Positions 43,430 through 53,502 are shown, counted from the stretch's first letter. The stretch: DNA of 64,000 nucleotides from Pseudovibrio denitrificans JCM 12308 (GCF_001310815.1 NZ_BAZK01000002.1:325343-389342), one strand, 5' to 3'. Numbers and translations are program-made. The notes: generated by a model from the letters alone, not told the origin.

Positions 43430-44272
43430 TTGGCCTTGGCTGAACCAAACCTAAAAAGCATTCAATCGCGACGCAAAAAGGCTCAGTCTGAGTATGACTC
43501 TCATAAGCCTTTGCGCGATGACGCGTTTGATTATGCAATTCCTTATCGCCGGAGTGCTAACACTGGCTCAACGAGTAAGGGTGCAAGCCGCGTTGATAAG
43601 GCGTTTGATCAAACCGCGATCGTCTCAAACTTCCGCTTTGCAGGTAAGCTCTGGAAAGATCTGATCGGTGATGAACCCTTTCAGATCAAGGCTGGCGATA
43701 TTCTCCCGCAAAAGGAAAAGGATGAACTGGCAGGGCCGCTTGAGGGGATCTCAAAAGTAAGCACTGGCATGATGTCAAACGGTGAGTTTGATATGGCCTT
43801 TGTTGAGATGGGCCTGGAACTTGGTGCCGGCACCGGGGCCATGCTGATCTTGGAAGGCAACCGGAAAAAGCCTGCACGGTTTGTTTGCGTTCCTATTGAT
43901 GAGGTTTTGCTTGAGGCAGGTGCTTATGGTGACATAACCGGGATTTTTTGGGGTCGTAAGTGGACCGTCCGGGCTATTCGCGAAATGTTCCCAGATGGCA
44001 AGTTTGGTAAAACCCTACGCGATCTGGAGGAGAAAGATCCTGAAAAGGAAGTGGTTCTCAACCAGGACTGTATCTACAACTCCAAAACAGATCGATGGGA
44101 CTTTATCGCCTGGTCGCCTGAAGATGATGAGACGATCATTAAGACGAAAAGTAGCCGGACATGCCCCTGCTCACGCCTCGCTATTTCCGCGTGCCTGGCG
44201 AAGTTTATGGCCGTGGTCCGATTAACCTGGCAATGCCCTCAATCAAGACGCTCAACACAGCGCAACGGCTGA
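43430..44272 (+). CDS. Portal (head-tail connector) protein, N-terminal half (frameshifted)
   Basis: About 240 genuine residues from a TTG (43430 or 43436) after GGAGG. AFDYAIPYRRSANTG...DKAFDQTAIVSNFRFAGKLWKDLIGDEPFQI is typical of T7-type portal/head-tail connectors, as is GLELGAGTGAMLILEG. The frame fails near 44155; one missing C restores SSPDMPLLTPRYFRVPGEVYGRGP with the next frame. Twelve such subunits would form the DNA entry ring. Confidence 0.85.
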   Translation: MALAEPNLKSIQSRRKKAQSEYDSHKPLRDDAFDYAIPYRRSANTGSTSKGASRVDKAFDQTAIVSNFRFAGKLWKDLIGDEPFQIKAGDILPQKEKDELAGPLEGISKVSTGMMSNGEFDMAFVEMGLELGAGTGAMLILEGNRKKPARFVCVPIDEVLLEAGAYGDITGIFWGRKWTVRAIREMFPDGKFGKTLRDLEEKDPEKEVVLNQDCIYNSKTDRWDFIAWSPEDDETIIKTKSSRTCPCSRLAISACLAKFMAVVRLTWQCPQSRRSTQRNG

Positions 44273-45003
44273 CATTGCAAGCAGCTGCAATCTCTCTTTT
44301 GGGGATCTATACGGCTGTTGATGATGGGGTGTTTAACCCTGACATGGCCTCAGTTGAGCCTGGTGAGTTTTGGAAGGTCGCGCGAAATGGTGGCGTGCTG
44401 GGGCCTTCTGTTCAAAAGTTCCCTGAGCCTCGCCTGGATCTCAACAATATCGTTTTGAATGATCTGCGTATGGGTGTGAAAACAACCATGATGGATCAAG
44501 CCTTGCCTCCGGACAGTGGCGCGGTGCGTTCCGCGACAGAGATCCTTGAGCGCATGAAGCGGCTTGCAGAGGATCACGTTGGTGCATTTGGCCGCCTGGT
44601 TAAAGAGATCATTGTTCCGCTTGCCGAGCGACTGATTGAGATCGCCTATGACAAGGGCATGATCACGGATGCGCCAGATATCGATCAGATCCTCGTGAAA
44701 ATTCAAGTTTCCTCTCCAATGGCAACCGCCAGAGCTGCTGAGAAAATGCAGAAAATCATCCAATGGATTGAAATGTGCCAGGCCTTGCTGGCGCAAGACG
44801 CCCGCAAGGTGGTCAAGATGGTTGAAGCTCTTTTGCATATCGGCAGCGAGATGGGAGTTCCAGAGAGCCTCAAAGTGAATGCGGACGAACGGAAGAAGAT
44901 GGAAGAGGACGATCGAGCAATGCTCGCCGCGCAGATGGCTGCTCAATCCGGGCTCGTGCCTGGTGCTGCAGCTGCAGTTCCAACAGAAGCAGAGGCAGGT
45001 TGA
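44161..45003 (+). CDS. Portal protein, C-terminal half (frameshifted)
   Basis: Begins RYFRVPGEVYGRGPINLAMPSIKTLN, the diagnostic VPGEVYGRGP motif of T7-type portals, followed by NDLRMGVKTTMMDQALPPDSGAVRSATEILERMKRLAEDHVGAFGRL. The C-terminus is Ala/Glu-rich. Joined with 43430 it gives ~525 residues, normal for the family. Confidence 0.85.
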   Translation: MPLLTPRYFRVPGEVYGRGPINLAMPSIKTLNTAQRLTLQAAAISLLGIYTAVDDGVFNPDMASVEPGEFWKVARNGGVLGPSVQKFPEPRLDLNNIVLNDLRMGVKTTMMDQALPPDSGAVRSATEILERMKRLAEDHVGAFGRLVKEIIVPLAERLIEIAYDKGMITDAPDIDQILVKIQVSSPMATARAAEKMQKIIQWIEMCQALLAQDARKVVKMVEALLHIGSEMGVPESLKVNADERKKMEEDDRAMLAAQMAAQSGLVPGAAAAVPTEAEAG

Positions 45004-45005
45004 TC

Positions 45006-45467
45006 ATGAATGGACAATCGATCGCAGAGCTCATGGGCAATCTGCAAGGTGATGATTGGGGTTCTGTCGATGGCTTGATGAACAAGTTTTCTGCAGATCC
45101 CAAAGCGAAAGAAAAAGCCAGTCAGGAAAACAGAGAGAACCAGCGCCGCCGTACTCAGTACCTGGCCGCGCTTGCCACGGTGTTTTCTAGCGAGGAGGGG
45201 CAGCTTGTTCTTGATGAGCTGCTGAATGGCACAGTTCGCCGGATCAAATTTCACACTCAGCTGGGGATCGATCCTTGGCAATCCCACGCCTACGGCTGTT
45301 ATCGCGAAGGGCAAAACAGCGTGGTTGCAATGATTTTAAAAGACCTTGCCGAAGTTGGTGGCGGGGTCGCGCCAGAAAAGGAGAATGACGATGGCTGGAG
45401 ATCAAGAGTTCGAGCAGGATCAGAACAACTCAGAAAACCAAGGAAACGGAGATGGTGGTTCTGGTGA
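45006..45467 (+). CDS. Bbp19-like phage protein
   Basis: 153 residues. LVLDELLNGTVRRIKFHTQLGIDPWQSHAYGCYREGQNSVVAMIL is the hallmark of the small Bbp19 family found next to the portal in Bordetella phage BPP-1-like podoviruses. Exact role unknown. The start follows the portal stop by 2 nt. The last ~25 residues overlap the scaffold gene by 77 nt and look unnatural, so the true end may be nearer 45390. Confidence 0.72.
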   Translation: MNGQSIAELMGNLQGDDWGSVDGLMNKFSADPKAKEKASQENRENQRRRTQYLAALATVFSSEEGQLVLDELLNGTVRRIKFHTQLGIDPWQSHAYGCYREGQNSVVAMILKDLAEVGGGVAPEKENDDGWRSRVRAGSEQLRKPRKRRWWFW

Positions 45468-46176
45468 TGGCAACAATACGGAGCGCTATGTTCCTGAGGG
45501 GTTTCCGGAGCACTTTCTAGGCGAGAACAACCAGGGCACAATCGACAAGATTTATGGTGCCTATAAGGGGTTACGGTCTGAAGAAAAGCCGCAAGCTCCG
45601 GAAGATCCATCGGGCTATTCGTTTGAGCCTAATGAAACCCTGGCTCCCTATTTTAAGAACACCGCAGAAGATCCGGTTTATCAGGCGGCTACCGTTGCAG
45701 CCCATGATGCTGGAATGTCGAATGAACAGTTCGGCTCTCTGATCGACAAAACCTTCACTGAGCTGGTTAAGTCAGGTCAGATCGAACCGCCTTATGATCC
45801 AGAAGTGGAGCTTAAGAAAACCGGTGAATTCCTAGGGATTACCGATAGCAAGGCGGTGAGCCAGGTTGTCGTTGACAATGAGGCCTTTGCTAAAAACCTT
45901 GCTGCGCAGATGAAGCTCCCAGAACCTGCAGCCGAGTTTGTTGAAAGCCTGACCGATCTTGCTGGCGGCAATGCCTTCTTGAATGGCATTTCCAATCTGC
46001 TGAGTAGTCGCGGCATTACTATTTCCGAAAATGATGGCGGGCGTTCTAATGGATCACTTACCAAAGAAGATCTGAAGAAGCTGGACAGTGATGATCGGAT
46101 TGATCCGAGCTCGCCAAAGTATGATCCAAAGCTGAGAGCCGAGTACGACGAAGGATACAAGCGGCACTATCCTTAA
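45391..46176 (+). CDS. Putative capsid scaffolding protein
   Basis: 261 residues from the ATG at 45391 with AAGGAG upstream. Acidic Glu/Asn/Gly-rich N-terminus, GYSFEPNETLAPYFKNTAED in the middle, and a charged C-terminus (LTKEDLKKLDSDDRIDPSSPKY). Position between portal and capsid and the charged low-complexity ends fit a T7 gp9-type scaffold. Confidence 0.75.
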   Translation: MAGDQEFEQDQNNSENQGNGDGGSGDGNNTERYVPEGFPEHFLGENNQGTIDKIYGAYKGLRSEEKPQAPEDPSGYSFEPNETLAPYFKNTAEDPVYQAATVAAHDAGMSNEQFGSLIDKTFTELVKSGQIEPPYDPEVELKKTGEFLGITDSKAVSQVVVDNEAFAKNLAAQMKLPEPAAEFVESLTDLAGGNAFLNGISNLLSSRGITISENDGGRSNGSLTKEDLKKLDSDDRIDPSSPKYDPKLRAEYDEGYKRHYP

Positions 46177-46340
46177 CGGTTGACGGTTGCTGGCTGGGTT
46201 TAGCGTAAGCTCAGCCAGAAATCAGAACCTGCCATTTGGAGTGCGGCCCTCTTTTCAAAAGACCTGTGCTCCCTGGCGGCCCTTCAGATGAGATGGCGTT
46301 TGTTTGTTTTCTCATTGGAGATTAGAAAGGACCGCCGACA

Positions 46341-47257
46341 ATGTCGCAATCTGCAGACGCTCATTTTATTGAGCAGTTTAACTCCCGAGCACATCACAAG
46401 TACCAGGCTGAAGGTTTCCTTCTCCGTGATTGCGTGTCCGCTGCCGAGCGGATCGAAGGTACAAAAGCTTACTTCCCTGTGTTTGGAAAAGGGGAGGCGA
46501 ATAAGAAGCGCCGGGGACATGATGCAACCCCTATGAACCGGACAGAAGCCGCCCTGAAGCGAGCTTGGAAACCTGGGAAGCATTTGACTACATCTACCAT
46601 CAGGATCTTTCACGCACGAACGTGAACGAGCGTGAGAACATCGCAATGATCGGAGCGAAAGCTCTGGGCCGTGCGACTGATGGCGAGATCGTTGATATGT
46701 TCCATGCCACAGCATCCTCTGCTGCAGCCACAGGTTCTGCGCTTACACCACACCTGGACGCTGAGGGGCGACCTGGAATGGTTGGTGGCGCGAATGTGAA
46801 CTTCGATCTCGGCGCTGCTATGAAAATGACCACTGGTCTTATGGAGGCTGATGTGCCTGCAGATGGTGAGATTTACTGCGCAGTGCCTCCGTTGTTCTGG
46901 AATATTCTGATGACCTACAAGCAGTTTAACTCTGCTGAATGGGTGGGCGCAGATCTTTCATTCACTGCCAAAGGTAAGAAAAAGGGCAAGTTCTGGAACG
47001 ATGTGAATTGGTTCCGTGCTCCTGCCAGTTACTTCCGCCAGCCAGGCGGCGGCACTTCCCTAGATATCATCATGTGGCACAAGGCTGCCGTTGGCTGGGC
47101 AAACAATGAAACCCTCAAAAGCTGGTGGGATTGGGAGAACAAGAAGGGCGCTCACTCCATGCGTCTTGAAAGTGAAGGTGCTGCGGCAGGCATTCTTCAA
47201 GAAGGTCTCGTTCGTGGGCGCTTTAAGGCGCTCAGTGATCTGACAGTTTCTCCATAA
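46341..47257 (+). CDS. Major capsid protein (joined across a frameshift)
   Basis: About 305 residues after joining. MSQSADAHFIEQFNSRAHHKYQAEG starts the protein after AAAGGA. The first frame runs to about 46563 and the rest (LETWEAFDYIYHQDLSRTNVNERENIAMIGAKALGRATDGEIV) is one frame over; one missing base in AGCTTGG explains this. The second half shows the EAFDYIYHQDLxRTxVxxR pattern of podovirus capsids. It forms the icosahedral head. Confidence 0.82.
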
Positions 47258-47272
47258 CGCATTGCAAGTCTG

Positions 47273-47304
47273 ATCTGGCGCTTCGGCGCCGGATTAATCT
47301 TTCC
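47273..47304 (+). terminator. Hairpin after the capsid gene
   Basis: A nine-pair stem ATCTGGCGC/GCGCCGGAT (one wobble) with a TTCG tetraloop, then a weak T-rich stretch. Probably a partial terminator or stabiliser that sets the capsid level. Confidence 0.5.
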
Positions 47305-47324
47305 GACCACATCAGGGTGATGAA

Positions 47325-47600
47325 ATGTCCTTTAAATCGAACGGCCTTAACAAGATCAATGAGATTGGTTCTGTCGGCTTTGGCAAAGGCTCCGTGCGAA
47401 ACAAGTACGGGTATGTAACTGTTGATGATGCAGCTGCAGTTGAGGCCAATGGTTACTTCAATTCTGTTGCAGACCGCCTAAGCGTAGGTGATCAGATTGA
47501 CGCGTCATTGGATGTAGACGCGACTGCTAGTCTCAAATGCTACGTGGTGACTTCGGTTACTGGCGGTGTTGTGCAGATTGCAGCGCAGACAACGGCTTAA
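47325..47600 (+). CDS. Small virion-module protein, possible head decoration
   Basis: 91 residues. GSVGFGKGSVRNKYGYVTVDDAAAVEANGYFNS... YVVTSVTGGVVQIAAQTTA suggests a small beta-rich protein. It sits directly after the capsid gene between two hairpins, a position often held by decoration or head-fibre proteins. No ribosome site beyond AGGGTG. Confidence 0.6.
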   Translation: MSFKSNGLNKINEIGSVGFGKGSVRNKYGYVTVDDAAAVEANGYFNSVADRLSVGDQIDASLDVDATASLKCYVVTSVTGGVVQIAAQTTA

Positions 47601-47618
47601 GCCTGTCTCGCTGTTCAC

Positions 47619-47655
47619 GGCTCGGAGTGCTGGCGGCTCCGGGCCGCTCTTTGTT
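47619..47655 (+). terminator. Hairpin before the tail-tube genes
   Basis: A nine-pair stem 47619-47627 with 47637-47645 (one wobble), followed by CTCTTTGTTTCTCTT. Likely partial terminator. Confidence 0.5.
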
Positions 47656-47672
47656 TCTCTTCCGGTGTCCTC

Positions 47673-48298
47673 ATGAGCTATTATTCCCCTGAAGCTATTA
47701 TCAACCGCGCTTGTGCGCGTGTCGGTTTAGAGCCGCTGCAGAGCCTCACTGATGATCTTCCTGGTGGCCAAAGTGCAAACCTGGTTTATCAGGGTGTGAT
47801 CAGTTTCTTGCTCGGCCACTATCCCTGGAGTTTTGCGCTGACAACCAGGCAGCTTTCCATTTTGCATGGTGTTCAAGCCTTTGCCGGCTACAGCAATGTT
47901 TTCCAACTTCCTCCGGATCGCCTTGGGCCACCAAAAAAACTCACCACATCGCCGCGAGATCCTGAAAGCACCTTCACAGATTTTACGCCTGAGGAGGATA
48001 AGGTTCACGCTGATGTGCCTGAGCTTTATGCGCTCATTCCTTATTCTGCTCGTCCGGACATGTGGTCTTCAGCCTTTATGGAAGCTGCAACGCTGGCGCT
48101 TTCTGCTGAGCTGGTTATGGCGATCGCTCCAGAGAGAAAAAGCGTGAAGCCTTGCGCCGGGATGTTTACGGCACGCCTCAGGAAAACATGCGCGGTGGTT
48201 TGATCGGTGCGGCGATCCAGGCAGAGGCTCAGGGAACTCCAAGCAAAAAGCTGAAGCTTAAGGGCAATCCGCTCACGCAACATTTTCAGGGGGGCTAA
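47673..48298 (+). CDS. Tail tubular protein A-like adaptor (T7 gp11-like, joined across a frameshift)
   Basis: About 209 residues after joining. SPEAIINRACARVGLEPLQSLTDDLPGGQSANLVYQGVISFLLGHYPWSFALTTRQLS is typical of phage adaptor proteins. The ATG frame ends at 48203, but restoring one A in the run at 48137-48141 gives ERKKREALRRDVYGTPQENMRGGLIGAAIQ and continues to the stop at 48296-48298. It links portal and tail tube. Confidence 0.75.
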
Positions 48299-48301
48299 GC
48301 C

Positions 48302-48877
48302 ATGGTTTCCTCACCTGGGAAGATGCAGGCCACGTTTACGAGCGGTGAACTCGATGTGATGCTCATCGATCGAACTCAGCTGAAATACTTCTCTTCCGGC
48401 GCGAAGCGGATGGAAAACGTTCATATCCACCCTCAGGGTGGATTTTCCGTTGCTGGACGTATGCGGCATCTCAGCGTTGTTCGTGATGATGCTGAACGTA
48501 TGATTTCCTTTGTGAACTCGGACGGAAAGTCCTTTGATCTGGTGATTGCTGCAGGGCTTTTGAGCATTTGGAAAGATGGAGCTCACTTTAAGGATCTGCA
48601 GCTGCCTCATTCTCTGCAGCAGATCTCAGAGCTCAACCACGTTCAATCGCTGGATACGCTTTTGCTGTTTCACCGAAATGTGCCAACGCGGCGCATTCGC
48701 CAGTTTGCTGATGATGACTGGCGGATTGAGGAGCTGGCCTACGAGAATACGCAACCTGGGATTATGGCGCTGAATACACCAACAATAAACCGGCAGTTTG
48801 GGAGCTGGAGTTTGTTGGCTTGGCTGCGACTACTGTTTTCCAGCTGGTTGTTTCTGGCCAGGAAACGCGCTCCATGA
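48302..48877 (+). CDS. Tail tubular protein B-like, N-terminal part (frameshifted)
   Basis: Genuine up to about residue 155 (ENTQPGI). Starts MVSSPGKMQATFTSGELDVMLIDRTQLKYFSSGAKRMENVHIHPQGGFSVAGRMRHL, characteristic of T7 gp12-like nozzle proteins. One T missing near 48762 shifts the frame; with it, YGAEYTNNKPAVWELEFVGL continues into the next frame. Confidence 0.78.
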   Translation: MVSSPGKMQATFTSGELDVMLIDRTQLKYFSSGAKRMENVHIHPQGGFSVAGRMRHLSVVRDDAERMISFVNSDGKSFDLVIAAGLLSIWKDGAHFKDLQLPHSLQQISELNHVQSLDTLLLFHRNVPTRRIRQFADDDWRIEELAYENTQPGIMALNTPTINRQFGSWSLLAWLRLLFSSWLFLARKRAP

Positions 48878-50334
48878 CGTATACGAGTACAGCTGCAGCC
48901 GTGAACGAGATCCAGTCAGCTATCCTGGAACTGAGCACGATTCGAGATGGCATTCAGGTTTCCTCTCCAGGAAGCAACAAGATCTCAATCAAGTTCTCTG
49001 GTGAGGGGAACGAGGGGGACGGGTGGGCCGTTTCCGGAACGGTGATCAACAAAGCTGATGCTGCGATCGTTGCTTACAAAACAACCGTTGGTGTTGCGCC
49101 TGGTGAGGACATTGTTTCTGCAGAGCGCGGCTGGCCTGGTTGCGGTGTTTTCATTCAGCAGCGGCTTATTCCTGGTGGCCTGGCGAAACTGCCCAACGTT
49201 TGGATGGCTTCTGTCTCTGGCGATTACTTCAATTTTGATGAGGACCAGGACGAAGCAAACGGCGCGTTTGTTGTGCCGATGGATGTTCCTGGTGGTGAGC
49301 GCATTGAGCGAATAGTTGAAGGGCGTAACGTCCTCGTTTTCACGAGTGAGGGTGAGTATTGGCTTTCTGATCGTGAGATCTCCAAGAAGAAACCGCCAAT
49401 CCATGTGAAGTCGTCAAGCCATGGCTGCGCTGCAGGCGTGCCGATCGTTGAGAATGAGGGCGCTGCGATCTTCGTGCATAAGGATCGCGGGGTTATCTCC
49501 GAGTTTCGATATACGGATGTTGAGGGCAACTTTGTTGCCCTGCCTATTTCGTTGCTCGCTGCTCACATGTTCGAGAGCATCAAGGATATTGCTCTGCGCA
49601 AGCAACGGTACTCCTCTGATGCAAACCTGCTGGCCGTGGTCGAGGACGATGGAGATCTGCGGTTTGGTCATTTGCTCCGAGAGCAGGATGTAACAGCTTT
49701 CACCCGGATCATGGGATCACGATACAAGGCTGTATCCTGCAATGGGCGCAATGAGCTGGTTGCTATTGTCGAGCGTGAGGTTGGCGGACAAGCGCGTCGT
49801 TCTCTTGAGAAGTTTGAGCCTGATTTGATCCTGGATGGTGCGATCCAGGTGCAGTCTGCTCAGCCGATCAGCGTTGTTGGTGGCCTTGATGTTCATGAGG
49901 GAGCGGAGGTCTGGGCGCTTGCTGATGGTGATGTGCTTGGGCCGTTTGCCGTTGAAAACAATGCGATCACCCTTCCAATTGAGGCCACTGAGATCACGGT
50001 GGGGCGCTGGACACCTCCGGTCGTTGAGACATTGCCTCCACCTCGTGACATTGGGCCGGATGTTGTTCTCAAGCGTCCGGCTCGTATTCATACCGTCCGG
50101 ATCTCCGTGGTCGATACAACTTCGCTTGCCGTGTCTGTGTGCGGCAAAGTCTACGATGTGCCTCTGCAGCACTTTGGAGCTCGGGTTGACCTGCCTGAGC
50201 TTGAGCAAGGTTTTACGGGTGTGATCCCGCTGCAGGGCTTTACCGGATATTTCGATGAACCAACGGTGACGATTACGCAAGTTCGTCCAGGACGGCTAAC
50301 CGTGCGCTCTATCACCATTGAAGCAGATCTTTAA
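48820..50334 (+). CDS. Tail tubular protein B-like, C-terminal part (frameshifted)
   Basis: 504 residues continuing the nozzle protein. Contains WLSDREISKKKPPIHVKSSSHGCAAGVPIVENEGAAIFVHKDRGVISEF and beta-rich repeats to the end. The joined protein (48302-50334) would be ~677 residues. It forms the tip of the short tail. Confidence 0.78.
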   Translation: MAATTVFQLVVSGQETRSMTYTSTAAAVNEIQSAILELSTIRDGIQVSSPGSNKISIKFSGEGNEGDGWAVSGTVINKADAAIVAYKTTVGVAPGEDIVSAERGWPGCGVFIQQRLIPGGLAKLPNVWMASVSGDYFNFDEDQDEANGAFVVPMDVPGGERIERIVEGRNVLVFTSEGEYWLSDREISKKKPPIHVKSSSHGCAAGVPIVENEGAAIFVHKDRGVISEFRYTDVEGNFVALPISLLAAHMFESIKDIALRKQRYSSDANLLAVVEDDGDLRFGHLLREQDVTAFTRIMGSRYKAVSCNGRNELVAIVEREVGGQARRSLEKFEPDLILDGAIQVQSAQPISVVGGLDVHEGAEVWALADGDVLGPFAVENNAITLPIEATEITVGRWTPPVVETLPPPRDIGPDVVLKRPARIHTVRISVVDTTSLAVSVCGKVYDVPLQHFGARVDLPELEQGFTGVIPLQGFTGYFDEPTVTITQVRPGRLTVRSITIEADL

Positions 50335-50346
50335 GGAGATACTCAA

Positions 50347-50907
50347 ATGCAAATGGCAGTTGCTGCATTTAGCAGCTTGTTGGGAGGTGGTGGAGCTGCA
50401 GCAGGTGCCGGCGCTGGAGCTGCTGCAGCTGGCGCGGCTGGCGGTGCGGCCATTGCTGGCCTTGGATCTCCCGCTGCAATGATTTTGCAAGGGATTGCCG
50501 GTGCAACGTCGATCCTCTCGGGATTAGCGGCAAGCAACTCTCAGGCAGATGCTTATGAGATGAAAGCGGCTGATGCAGATTTTGCGGAGGTCGATGAACG
50601 CTCACAAGGCATGGCGAGAACCACGGCTCTTAAAAAAGAACTGGCCGCCGCACTTGGTGAGAATGATGTGAAGTTTGCTGCAGCTGGCATCGATCTTTCT
50701 GGCGGTGTTGCAGAAGACACCAGGCAAAACCTGGAGAGCGATTCAGCACAAGAGATCTCCATTGATCGGGCTGATACCAGCGCGAGGATGGGGCTGCATA
50801 GATCTCGTGCTGCTGGTTATCGAAGCCTTGCAAAATCTACGCGCAAAGCTGGCAGGCTGGCGGCGTTTGCTCAAGGCGCAAATCTTGGTTTGAAACTGGC
50901 GAGTTAA
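50347..50907 (+). CDS. Internal virion/core protein
   Basis: 186 residues. Starts with Gly/Ala-rich hydrophobic stretches (GGGGAAAGAGAGAAAAGAAGGAA-type composition), then helices with DVKFAAAGIDLSGGVAEDTRQNLESDSAQEISIDRADT, a pattern seen in small podovirus core proteins (T7 gp14-like). Ribosome site AGGAG before the ATG. Probably ejected into the host envelope with DNA. Confidence 0.68.
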   Translation: MQMAVAAFSSLLGGGGAAAGAGAGAAAAGAAGGAAIAGLGSPAAMILQGIAGATSILSGLAASNSQADAYEMKAADADFAEVDERSQGMARTTALKKELAAALGENDVKFAAAGIDLSGGVAEDTRQNLESDSAQEISIDRADTSARMGLHRSRAAGYRSLAKSTRKAGRLAAFAQGANLGLKLAS

Positions 50908-50910
50908 GCT

Positions 50911-53502
50911 ATGACGAATAGGCGAGGACAATCCGTAGGACGTTTGCAGGATCTGGAAGGTCGAGGCCGGGTTTCGATGAAGCCTGGCTCTGCTGTTCCT
51001 GGCAACGAAAAAGCCTGGCTACGGGCGGCGAGCAGTGCTGCCAGTTTGGCCGGCGCGCTTGGAGAGATCAAAGCCAAAGCACAGATCAGGGAGGGGACTG
51101 AGGAAGGGCGCAAAGCTGGCCTGAGCGCTGGAACAAGTGTTGCGCTTCCTGATAGTCCGGAGGCGATTGTCAATGCTTCTCTGATTGATCGCGTGATTGG
51201 CCGTGAAAGCGGCGGCAATCCAAACGCCAAAAACAAGCTTTCTACTGCAACCGGTGCCGGCCAGTTCATTGAGGGAACCTGGCTTGAAGAGATCAAAAGC
51301 CAGAGGCCGGATCTTGCTGCAGGGAAAACCGATGCGCAGCTGCTGGAGCTCCGCACTGATGGAAACTTGAGCCGGCAACTGGCTGGCGGGTATCTCTCCA
51401 AGATCCAGAACGGTTTAAAGGCTGCAGGGTTTAGCCCCACCGATGGCGATGTTTATCTTGGATACTTTCTTGGACCTGCAGGTGCAAAGGGGGTTCTTGG
51501 TGCTTCGCCAGATGCTCCGATCCTTGATGTGCTTACCAGCGTAGTTGGTGAGAAAAAAGCTAATGCAATGCTGCAGGCAAATCCGAGTGTTTTGCCTGGC
51601 AAGACTGCTGGACAGGTGCGCCAGTGGGCCTGGAAGAAAATGGGCCTGCAGACCAAAACAGAGCAGGGGCCAGCATTAGAGCTTAAACGGAATGGAACGC
51701 GGAAAGGTGACGCCCATGATCGCGCTGCTCTTTCTGCGTTTTCCTGGCGCCTATCAGCTGAGATCGATCAATCTCTAAATGCCGCCTATGATGAGCATGA
51801 GAATGATCCTGCAGCTCTCACGACTGAGATTGATGAGATCCAAAAGCAAACGCTGGCCGCGCTTCCGGAAGAGGTTCAGGAGCTCGCGCAAAAAACCTTT
51901 TTGACCAGGCGGGCGATTTATGAGCGAAAGGCCAACAAGGAGCAAGCTAAGAGAGAGCTCACACAACGAGCAACGGCTGCAGAGGATGGTATTGCAGAGG
52001 GTTTCCGATCATTAGAGCGCCAAGCTTACATCGCGGGTGACGATGAGGAAGCTGATAAGAACCTGCAGGAGCGGGTTGTTGCGCTTGCAGGGATCATCGA
52101 TAGCGCGGAGGCCAATGGCGCGTTAAGTGCAAAAGTTGCCTCTCGCCACCGTGAAAGAATTGTCGAGACAACCGCGATCTCTCGTGTGCGTGGTATCGCT
52201 GCAGATCTACCGGATGCCAAATCCCGTGAAGAATATGCAAATGGCCTGGTTGATGCGTGGGGCTCCGGAGAAGGGCCGCTTGCGGATCTGGATTACAAAA
52301 CCGTCCAGGCGCTTTCCAGAGAGATTGGCGGTGCTGCCAGATCCGAGGCCGCAAAGCTTAATAGTGAGAGCTCCGTTGAGAAGGCGAAGTTTAAAGGCCT
52401 GATCAAAAGTGATCTGGCAAGCATGGAGGCTGAGGGCGTTGGTATCCAATACGGGGGAGAGGAGCTGTCTTTGGAGCAAGTCTCTTCTGTGGTTGGCGAG
52501 GTTGCTGCTGAAAAATGGCTGAATGGCCGCGAAGATGCCCGCAAGTATTTTGAAGCCACAACGGGCATGGCTCAGCTTCCTACCTCCGATATCATGGGAC
52601 GACTTGAGGATCTTGAGCCTGTTGCCGGTGCTGCTGATTATGCTCGCCAGGAAGCGCTCTACGGATCTGTTGCCAAGGCGGCCAAGGCACTTGTGAAACT
52701 GCGATCCACTGATCCTGCACTTGCTGCTGAGCAAGCTTTTGAGGAGCTGCAAGATCTTAAAGCCAGTGTGATCGAGGATGATCCTGGAAGTGTTCAGAAC
52801 CTGATCTCAGAGCGGATGAATGCTCAAGAGGCCATGGGATTGCCCGAGGCTGCTAGAGCGCCGCTGACTAAGGCAGAGGTCAAAAGCGTGCTCTACGGGT
52901 TCGTTGATTTTGTCGCTTCAGATCAACCTGATCTGAAAGGCTACGCTGAAACACTCCATGAGCAGTATGGCGAACATGCTGAGGATGTCCTGGAACAAAT
53001 GATGGAAAGCCAGGGCCTGGATACGACTGCTCGAAAGTTCGCTCAGGGTATTATGCGGCATGTGAAAGAGGGTGGCGCTCCCCTTCGCAGTGACGTTGAA
53101 GCCATGAACAAGGCTCTCGAAACAACTAAGGCGGATAAGGCCTTCACGCCGGTCAACATGCCTGAGCTGTTTGATTTTAGAGACACCAATCCGGCTACAA
53201 TTGAAATGATGCGGCGTGATCCGCAAAAGGCAGCGATGTTTGATGAGGTCTTTGGAGAGGGAGCGGCTCAAAGAGCGATGGAACAAAACCCTCTGCCCAT
53301 GAACAAAAAGCAGGTCGATCTCCTTTTGTCTGATCCGTCTTTGGCTCCTCAGTTTGATGAGTACTTTGGAAAAGGTTCAGCCGCGCAGATCCTGGACAAC
53401 CGCAGAAAGCCAGCTGATGGCATCACGACAAAAGATGCCAACGGGCTGGAAAGCTTCATTCCTACCTCAGAACTTGCCAGGGAGTATCGCCGTGGCCGAT
53501 GA
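50911..53502 (+). CDS. Internal virion protein with lytic transglycosylase domain
   Basis: 863 residues. Residues ~88-200 are a soluble lytic transglycosylase fold: LIDRVIGRESGGNPNAKNKLSTATGAGQFIEGTW, catalytic Glu99, then SPTDGDVYLGYFLGPAGA. The remaining 650 residues are mostly helical. It corresponds in role to T7 gp16: locally opens peptidoglycan during DNA ejection. Overlaps the next gene by 11 nt. Confidence 0.83.
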   Translation: MTNRRGQSVGRLQDLEGRGRVSMKPGSAVPGNEKAWLRAASSAASLAGALGEIKAKAQIREGTEEGRKAGLSAGTSVALPDSPEAIVNASLIDRVIGRESGGNPNAKNKLSTATGAGQFIEGTWLEEIKSQRPDLAAGKTDAQLLELRTDGNLSRQLAGGYLSKIQNGLKAAGFSPTDGDVYLGYFLGPAGAKGVLGASPDAPILDVLTSVVGEKKANAMLQANPSVLPGKTAGQVRQWAWKKMGLQTKTEQGPALELKRNGTRKGDAHDRAALSAFSWRLSAEIDQSLNAAYDEHENDPAALTTEIDEIQKQTLAALPEEVQELAQKTFLTRRAIYERKANKEQAKRELTQRATAAEDGIAEGFRSLERQAYIAGDDEEADKNLQERVVALAGIIDSAEANGALSAKVASRHRERIVETTAISRVRGIAADLPDAKSREEYANGLVDAWGSGEGPLADLDYKTVQALSREIGGAARSEAAKLNSESSVEKAKFKGLIKSDLASMEAEGVGIQYGGEELSLEQVSSVVGEVAAEKWLNGREDARKYFEATTGMAQLPTSDIMGRLEDLEPVAGAADYARQEALYGSVAKAAKALVKLRSTDPALAAEQAFEELQDLKASVIEDDPGSVQNLISERMNAQEAMGLPEAARAPLTKAEVKSVLYGFVDFVASDQPDLKGYAETLHEQYGEHAEDVLEQMMESQGLDTTARKFAQGIMRHVKEGGAPLRSDVEAMNKALETTKADKAFTPVNMPELFDFRDTNPATIEMMRRDPQKAAMFDEVFGEGAAQRAMEQNPLPMNKKQVDLLLSDPSLAPQFDEYFGKGSAAQILDNRRKPADGITTKDANGLESFIPTSELAREYRRGR

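Noticed and set aside
43430..50334. Programmed ribosomal frameshifting in portal, capsid and tail genes
   Set aside because: Breaks lie at different motifs without slippery heptamers, and similar breaks occur in host and island genes; missing bases explain all of them.
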